A stretch of 64,000 nucleotides of DNA, taken from contig JAITYX010000009.1 of NCBI GenBank assembly GCA_021018815.1, forward strand, positions 9,178,501 to 9,242,500, read 5' to 3'. This document shows, piece after piece, positions 57,796 to 64,000 of the stretch. The position numbers and the translations under genes were made by a program. The stretch comes from Talinum fruticosum (lineage: Eukaryota > Streptophyta > Magnoliopsida > Caryophyllales > Talinaceae). The first letter of the stretch is position 1; the number at the start of each line of letters is the position of its first letter. The notes below the pieces were generated by a model that worked only from the letters and a program-made list of their open reading frames with translations, ran no database searches and was not told the origin of the DNA.

Positions 57796-59217
57796 TGAAG
57801 GCTTGCTCTTGAGAGTTTGAATCACTCTAGAGGGGTTGAATAGGGTGAGAAGGAAATTTTGCGGAACAATAGAGTTTTCTATAAAGAATGAACATAGAAA
57901 ACTATTGTGAGTTTAGATTGAACTCAAAAATGCAGAACTCGGAAAATACGTGGAAACCCTCCCGGGATAGAAAACCACGGACAATGTCAATCCAGACACC
58001 AAGTCAAATCCATTATTTTGAATCCACAAAATACAAGGATCGACTCTTACGAATTTCTCCCTTAGACAATTCAATACAAGTTTTTCTTAGACATAAAAAT
58101 TCCCTTATCTATTCAAGTACTTCCTAACCGAGATAACCCTTATAACTAGGTAAAACCGAGCTGAGTTAACCCTTGTAACTCAGTTAAGGGACTTTACAGA
58201 GAATTGAAATAAGTAAGAGTGTTTACAAGACTTTTTCTTTACAACTCGAAAGTAAGAACTTAAGTACACAGTTGAAAGCTAGAAAAGATTGAGAGAGAGT
58301 ATATTACGTTCGGTTCCAAGCAATCTTTAAGTCTTGTAGGATGGCTTCTATTTATACACGATAGCGTAGAGTAGTCGTTGTGACTCGATTCTAGACTTGG
58401 AACCTTAACTAGTCGTTGTAATGGGTAGTTTGTGTCCCTAAAAAAAGGAGTCGTTGCAAATGTAAACATTGTGCTTCAGTCCTTGGCTCAAAAGATAGTC
58501 CAACCCACTAGTTGTGACTACCGTTAGACTCAAAGTTAAAGTTTACTTGGATTTGGTAACAAACAACCCCGACACGATGTTTGAGTCTTTTCCTAAAATA
58601 GTACTTTTCTGTACTGTTGGTGTTTAACAGTTAGAAGCCAATTGCTTTTACTTTTCAAAATAAGATAAAATACTTTAATCAACTCTGCAAAAGCAAATCA
58701 AAGTGGTACTCAAAGTATAAAAATACTTTGTTCCAAGATTAGGTAAGGATAATAATTAATTCATAATAATGAAGCACTTAATTATCCTTAACCCGAGAGA
58801 ATAGAATTTTCCGAGTCTAATACTCAATAGGTTCTAATTTTATTTTGTGTCTATCTTTTAGATGATCAAGAGATTAAGATTATATAAACACAATGCATCA
58901 AATTGATAAGGTAAATAATTTCTATTAATAAATCGACTTAGAAGTAAGAATTAATGTAAGAATTAACACATTAATTCTTTTCCAGTTAACACAAAAAGTC
59001 AAAGCTCGGAATATATATGCATGTGAAATTAGTTGCTCATGACAACTGTTTGAATTGCATCCGAGTGGGTCGAAACCCGAGTGTTGTGTATTTTTATTCA
59101 AGAATGCTTTCGAGTAGGTCGAGACAGTATTGAAAACTTAAGGATGAGCTTTTTAAAGATTAAGATTGACTTGAATTCAAAACCATAGAGAGATAGAGAG
59201 TTCTACCCGAGTATTCA
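57796..59217 (-). repeat. 3' LTR of the Sirevirus-like element
   Basis: On the minus strand it begins TGAATACTCGGGTAG at 59217, right after a polypurine tract, and ends GAGCAAGCCTTCA at 57796, 1422 bases. A TATA-like 'gtataaatagaagcc' is on the minus strand near 58352. Confidence 0.88.
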
Positions 59218-59230
59218 ATCTCCCCTTTTT
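59218..59230 (-). promoter_or_regulatory. Polypurine tract
   Basis: The minus strand reads AAAAAGGGGAGAT immediately before the LTR start. The same AGGGGAGAT precedes the 3' LTR of the gag-only element at 14342-14350, linking the two. Confidence 0.82.
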
Positions 59231-59452
59231 GATTAAATGCATTCAATACTTAAAATAAGAGCTATAAGTTCGGATAGTTAAGTTTTCTTGGCTTAGAAAC
59301 GAATGACTATAAGATGTTCTTAGTGAAAATAAGTCAAAATTCGTTATTAGAGCAAATTGATGCAAAAATATCGGAGATAAGATATATATCGAGTAAATGA
59401 AATAGATATGATCAAGTATCGGAGCGTAAAAGAAGAGATATGGATAACACAA

Positions 59453-61037
59453 TGAAGACTCGGACTTTACATCTCACCTTTCGAGTTCTATCAAGGGAAT
59501 CGGTATAAGACTTTGTCACTTATAAAGTTTTAATTCCAAGTCATTCCCTGTGCCTTAGAAACTTTTATGAATGATATGGTATTTTCCCTAAGTGTTATAG
59601 AATTTATCTCATGCATTATGCATGACTCTATGTGACTCGAAAGCATATCCGCACTTACCATGTTTCACTCGGTTCCGAGTCACCCAACACTCGGATATAT
59701 AGCATCATTCAAACACTATCTTTTCCGTGTTTATACTCGAGTCCGACTTCATGATTCGAGTAAATACATTGTTTCAAGTCAGCTTATTTTAGTTTGAATT
59801 GTGTTTAGTCTAGATCAAGTCCGTCTACTCGATATTCTTTATCCGACTTGATTCTCTTTTAGACCGACTCGGATGGAATTTTGAGTATCATGAATATTAG
59901 ACTCGGAAAATTCCATTCCTTTTCCGACCTAGATAATTAGTCACTTAATTATCTTAATTATATTATTATCTCGTGTCTAATCTTGGACCAAAGTATTTTA
60001 TACTTTGAGAACCAAATTGATTTACTTTTGTAGGTTATTCAAACGAGGCTATCCTAATTTGAAATACAAAAGTAACCGGCTTCAAAACGTCAAATCACCG
60101 GTAGACAAGGCTTTTTCCACTTCTAACCTAGCCCCAAACACTCGTGTCGGGGTTGTCTGTTTCCAAAGCTGGAAATCTACAACACCAAACTCAACGGTGG
60201 TTTCCACCTTACTTTTGAAGACATTGCCGGTGGTTTTAGGCACTTCCAAGGAGTCAAGAGCCGTTGTCTAACGTTCACATTTCAACGGATATTTTTGAGT
60301 GACTCGGAAAATCCTACACAACGGTCATAAAGGAACTTCCAATCAGAAGTTGGGCACAATGGCTAAGTTGCTTGGTCATCTATAAATAGAAGCCAAATCT
60401 CAAGACTTGAAGATTGCTTGAACCAATTATAAAAATACATACTTGATCAAAAGTCATTGTATTCACTCTCAATCTTCTACTTACAACTCCAATTCCGTAT
60501 CTCATTATATTCCGAGTTGTAAGGTCTTGTATTTAGTTACAAACTCTCTTCTTACTCTCTAAGTAAGGTCCCTTGACTGAGCTATAAAGGTTAACTCAGC
60601 TTAGTTGACCCTAGTTGTAAGGGTTATCTCAGCTAGGAATTACTAGATCGGATAAGGGAATTTTTGAGTCTAGGAAAAACTTGTAAGGAGTTGTCTAAGG
60701 GAGCAACTCGGGTTGAGTCGATCTACTGTATTTTGTGGATTCAAAATAGTGGATTTGACTTCGTGCTTGAACTAGCACGGTCCGTGGTTTTCTGCCCCGG
60801 GAGGGTTTCCACGTACTTTCGTGTTACCGGTTTTCGAGTACATTCTAGACTCGGATTGTTTACTTGTTCGATCTATTCCGCTTCTATATTCTTTATCGAT
60901 TTCGAGTCGAGTCTTTTCGAATTCATCCTTGAATCCAACTCTACTCGGACTAATTTATTCCTTAATCGAAGCAAATTTCATCATCACCCTATTCACCCCC
61001 TCTAGGGTGACTTAGCCTCTCCAAGAGCTAACTTTCA
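59453..61037 (+). mobile_element. Sirevirus-like solo LTR
   Basis: It begins TGAAGACTCGG and ends GCTAACTTTCA, 1585 bases. It is flanked by the 5-bp duplication CACAA (59448-59452 and 61038-61042). It lies in the opposite orientation to the element it entered. It is close in sequence to the inner LTR at 19832-21406. Confidence 0.92.
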
Positions 61038-61199
61038 CACAAGTCAATGATGCTCGTAAATAGTTAAATTTCATTACTCGGAAAAATTAATACAAAGACA
61101 TAAAAAAATAAAATTAACTCCCCTAGTCGCAATAACTACCTATCCTTTCTTTTCTCTACCCCTATACATTTCATCAAAATGAATTGACAAGGGAAGAAA

Positions 61200-62870
61200 A
61201 AGAGATACGTAAATGTTGGACAAAACATTTAAAATCAAGAGGGGGTGGAGCGAGTGCGAGTGGAGGAGGAAGAACGAGGACCCCTTCTTCGCGATGATAA
61301 CTCCGGGATGAAGCTAATAGCCATGGAATGTGTGGCAAGAGGAGAGGAAGTTCTTGAGCTTGAAGTGCAGACCTTCGAACTAGAGGTGTTGCTTCCTCTA
61401 TTTCCTCTTTTGCGCCCTTAGCTTCTTCGACTTGAGATGGTCGTGCGGAAGGTTGAGCGTGAGATTGACCAATATCCCCAACCTCTTTTGAGGCGGACTC
61501 AGTGTGTTTTGAGGAGATTACCTCGGGTTCCTTCTCTCCTTGGCCTTCAGCTTGGTTTGCTCCAGCTTCTTCTTCTTCGATTCGAGTCCGAAGAGCTGGA
61601 GGACTCGACGATGATTCCGATTCGAGTGGGATTCTAAGTCCTCAATAGCCTTGGATCTACACTCTTAAAGACGACCGATTTGGTCTTGCTGCTGTTATAA
61701 TGACTTATTTCAGCTCGGAGACCAAAGCTTGACTCTTATCTATCTCGCTTAAGAGCCGTGCTCTAATGCTCGAGTCAATATAGGCATGAAAGCATAGAAT
61801 GCACCAAGACTTGATTATAACTCTTTGGTGAGAGTAGCAAATTGGAGGCCACCTTTTGAAGTAAAGTCATAGAAGGGGCAAGGCTAGGAAGAAGATGTAC
61901 TAGTTATTAGAAGAGGAGTTTCGGAACTCTTCCGAGTCTAAGAAGTAGGGTGAAAGCTCGGAAGAATGAACCCGGACACCGGGTGAGATTTCCTGGTATC
62001 CTAAGCCAACTAGCTCAGTCCTGTCTATATATATGGATGGCTCAAGACATTTGAGTAGATCATCGGGAAGATCCACTATGAAGTGAGTAAAAACAGACAA
62101 CAAGTAAAGCTCGAAAGGAAGGGGGTTTCTTCTTATATGAAGGAACATAAGCTATTTGCTCGATAATGAAAGGGAATAGGTCAACCTCATACCCTTCAAG
62201 AATATTATATAAAACTTTAAGAACCTCCCTGTTGGGGTTCTCCTTGGATAGATAAAATGAGAACACGGTTCTCATCAGGATAAACTAGGGAAGTGTGGCT
62301 TTAGACCTCATCCGAGTTTGTGGAGTCCGAACATCAAAGAGTTTGTGGAGAAGAGAGAGGTTAATGCAAATAACCTTCCCTAAACCAGAGAAGAGACTAC
62401 ATTGTCTCTTACAGTCATGTTGGAATAGAATTTAGTGACAAGTTGAGGGTAAATGTAATCATAGAACCACAAGTACTTAAAAGTTCCGGTGTGAAGAATA
62501 GGTTTTATCCATGAGAGTTTGGTGGATGAAAAGAATTTCTCTTCAAGGAAATAGTACTCGGGTTACAATCTGCTTTGACTCATCAAAATCGAGAGCCTTG
62601 CCTTTAGAAGAATCCCTTTGTGGATTTTCAGTCGGGTGGGTCGGGTTCTAGCCCTTTTGGTGGTTGATCGTCCTTTGGCTGCACTTCCTCTCTTAGGAAT
62701 TTTGAGAGAAAGAGAAAAGATTTGATTTGAGAAGAAGGAGTAAGAAAGTGAATGAGTAAGGATGAATAGAGAGTAAAGAAGTAGAGAGTCCGAAATTGAA
62801 GAGTATCCGAGCAAGAAATTACGAGTTTGAGTGTAGAGAGTAAAAGAGTAAAAGATAGCAAAGTGAATGA
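61200..62870 (-). pseudogene. Env-like third gene of Sirevirus-like element, decayed
   Basis: Minus-strand frames include a basic start region with KIPKRGSAAKGRS (about 62670-62710). Then comes a stretch with TFKYLWFYDYIYPQLVTKFY (about 62440-62500) and a YPRRTPTGRFLKFY region (about 62210-62260). The frame 62148-61900 contains FTHFIVDLPDDLLKCL. The 3' part at 61240-61640 is rich in Lys, Glu and Ser and could be coiled coil. The WF..YPQLV..FY pattern resembles the 'putative plant transposon protein' domain of third genes in some Sireviruses. Position after RNase H and before the polypurine tract supports this. Stops at several points show decay, and the function of such proteins is not settled. 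Confidence 0.5.
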
Positions 62871-63288
62871 ATGAGGGTAAACGAGTGCTATTTATAAATC
62901 AACAGACTCTCAAAGAACAAAACCCTCACCGACTCAAGCACTTAGAGTAACGGCTAACCGACCATTTGGCGTTCCGAGTGTGTAATGGTTACTTCTTGAA
63001 ATTGCTTGCTTCCAACGGCTAGTTTCATGATCGTTTGCGTGACGAGAGTGAAAAAGAGATTTTTGAAAATATTTCCAAGATTCTCCATTGATTTAGAGAT
63101 GATCTCGGAAGTTTTATGTCCATTTTTCTCCAAAATTGAGTCCGACTCGGTTATGTGTCCGAGGTACTCATAACACACTCGAAACTTAATAACTTATAGC
63201 TCAATTTCATCATATTTCAACCGATCCACTAGTTATTCATTTGGATCATATAATAAACATTTAAACTCATAAATTCTCATGCAATCAT

Positions 63289-63366
63289 TTAAATAATCAT
63301 GCCAAGTTCATTCCTAATAATGTAAAACCGATCTTCACTCAAAGGTTTGGTGAAGATATCGACTTG
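63289..63366 (-). pseudogene. Copia RNase H, C-terminal end
   Basis: The minus strand encodes VDIFTKPLSEDRF and then RNELGM with a stop at 63289. This is the conserved C-terminus of Ty1/copia pol (ADIFTKPLP..RF). It is cut upstream at about 63366 by the Retand-type LTR, so the rest of pol must lie outside the window. Confidence 0.85.
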
Positions 63367-64000
63367 TAGGAACCACGATCGGCGGCCGACCGAGCTTCTC
63401 CACGGAGTTACCGTTAGTTTTTTTTTTTTTTTTAATTAAAGGAGTTTGAAATGATTTTAGAATTTTGAAGATTGATTTTTGAAAGTGGGGATTAACCTCT
63501 TATATAGAATTTCGAATTTTATTAAATTGAGTTAAAGATGAATTACATCAAATTGATTGACGGTTTATTAATTATTTTATTTTAGAAATTATATTTAAAA
63601 GTCTCGAGATATTATTTCTTAACTAAAAAAATAGATAAAATTAGGATTTTAAATATGCCATGAGGCTTTAGGGCCAAACTAGTGTGAAAACACCGGTTTA
63701 GACCTAAGCCACGACCACCGACCACTTGGTGCTAGCCGAAGCCAGCACCTAGCGGTCGAGGCGCCGACCACGAGCCATGGTTGAAGAAATCAGCCTCGGC
63801 CTTTGGCTAGGTGAGCAGGATTATAAGCCCCAAATTTTTACCCGCAATCGAAAAAGTCGAGATTTAATTTGAATAGAGATAAAGCAAAAGAGGAGTCGCC
63901 AATCGCGTTTTTTAGGAGAGAAAACTAACAAAAACATAAAGAATAAAATGTGTTTTCCAATCTTAGTATGGGAAAACTAAGATTGAAAAGGGTTAAAAAA
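63365..64000 (-). repeat. Retand-like LTR, 3' part, reaching the window edge
   Basis: The plus strand begins TGTAGGAACC, the inverted 3' terminus of the Retand-type LTR (compare TATAGGAACC at 33585). It continues with the 'gaatttcgaattttatt' block and the 'agcagcggtcgaggcgccg'-like middle. A T-run is at 63419-63433. It is inserted in the copia RNase H codons, so its start is well fixed. The other end lies beyond 64000. Confidence 0.78.

Larger units (their letters stand above)
57796..63366 (-). mobile_element. Sirevirus-like element, 3' half, on the minus strand
   Basis: In minus-strand order: end of RNase H (63366-63289), an env-like third gene region, polypurine tract (59230-59218), and 3' LTR (59217-57796). 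A solo LTR of its own family sits inside at 59453-61037. The upstream half is cut by a Retand-type LTR at about 63365. This shows that the TGAAGACTC family has or had pol-bearing members with a third gene, as Sireviruses do. Confidence 0.75.

Noticed and set aside
61437..61637. Plus-strand frame of 66 codons
   Set aside because: It is the complement of the Lys/Glu-rich tail of the env-like gene on the minus strand.

Overview
The window is nuclear DNA of a flowering plant, most likely a eudicot with a large, repeat-rich genome. The grounds are intron-containing coding sequence with GT/AG splice sites, plant-type LTR retrotransposons of several lineages, LINE fragments, and a hAT-type miniature element. 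I recognise one host gene. Almost everything else is layered transposable-element debris. There are no bacterial features, CRISPR arrays, rRNA genes or tRNA genes that I can support.

Three LTR families dominate. (a) A Sirevirus-like Ty1/copia family has LTRs of about 1.4-1.7 kb that begin TGAAGACTC and end CCTTCA. It shows a Met-tRNA-like primer site and repeated AGGGGAG polypurine tracts. At least ten LTR copies are present, but internal sequence survives mainly in one gag-only element (5576-16041) and in the 3' part of one element on the minus strand (57796-63366). (b) A Tat/Retand-like Ty3/gypsy family has LTRs of about 1.9 kb, a tandem-repeat array in the leader, and accessory genes on the strand opposite gag-pol. 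One long copy lies at 17073-35491 on the minus strand. (c) A gypsy-type family has very long LTRs with TGTNANACCC ends. It is seen as two solo LTRs with target-site duplications and one fragment.

Layout: 1-5575 is a patchwork of truncated elements. 5576-16041 is the gag-only copia element; its 5' LTR is interrupted by a gypsy solo LTR, which is itself interrupted by a third solo LTR. 16042-36296 is a LINE split by the 18.4-kb Retand-like element. The 3' LTR of that element holds a copia solo LTR inside another copia solo LTR, and its leader region holds a fourth copia solo LTR and a hAT miniature element. 36297-44170 holds a foldback element, a gypsy solo LTR, a divergent Retand LTR and a LINE ORF1 relic. 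44171-52340 carries the host gene, a coiled-coil protein with a UVR-like motif in three coding exons. 52341-57125 holds relics of a copia gag and a Tat-type gag. 57126-64000 holds Sirevirus-like and Retand-like pieces.

The most notable biology is the antisense accessory module of the Retand-like element: a plant-mobile-domain gene and a DUF7745-like gene, each with its own TATA box, facing against gag-integrase. The most notable data-quality signal is in the host gene. Its three coding exons all return to frame if one A is added at each of three A runs, which points to homopolymer under-calling rather than a dead gene. Target-site duplications read directly from the sequence give the order of many of the insertions.
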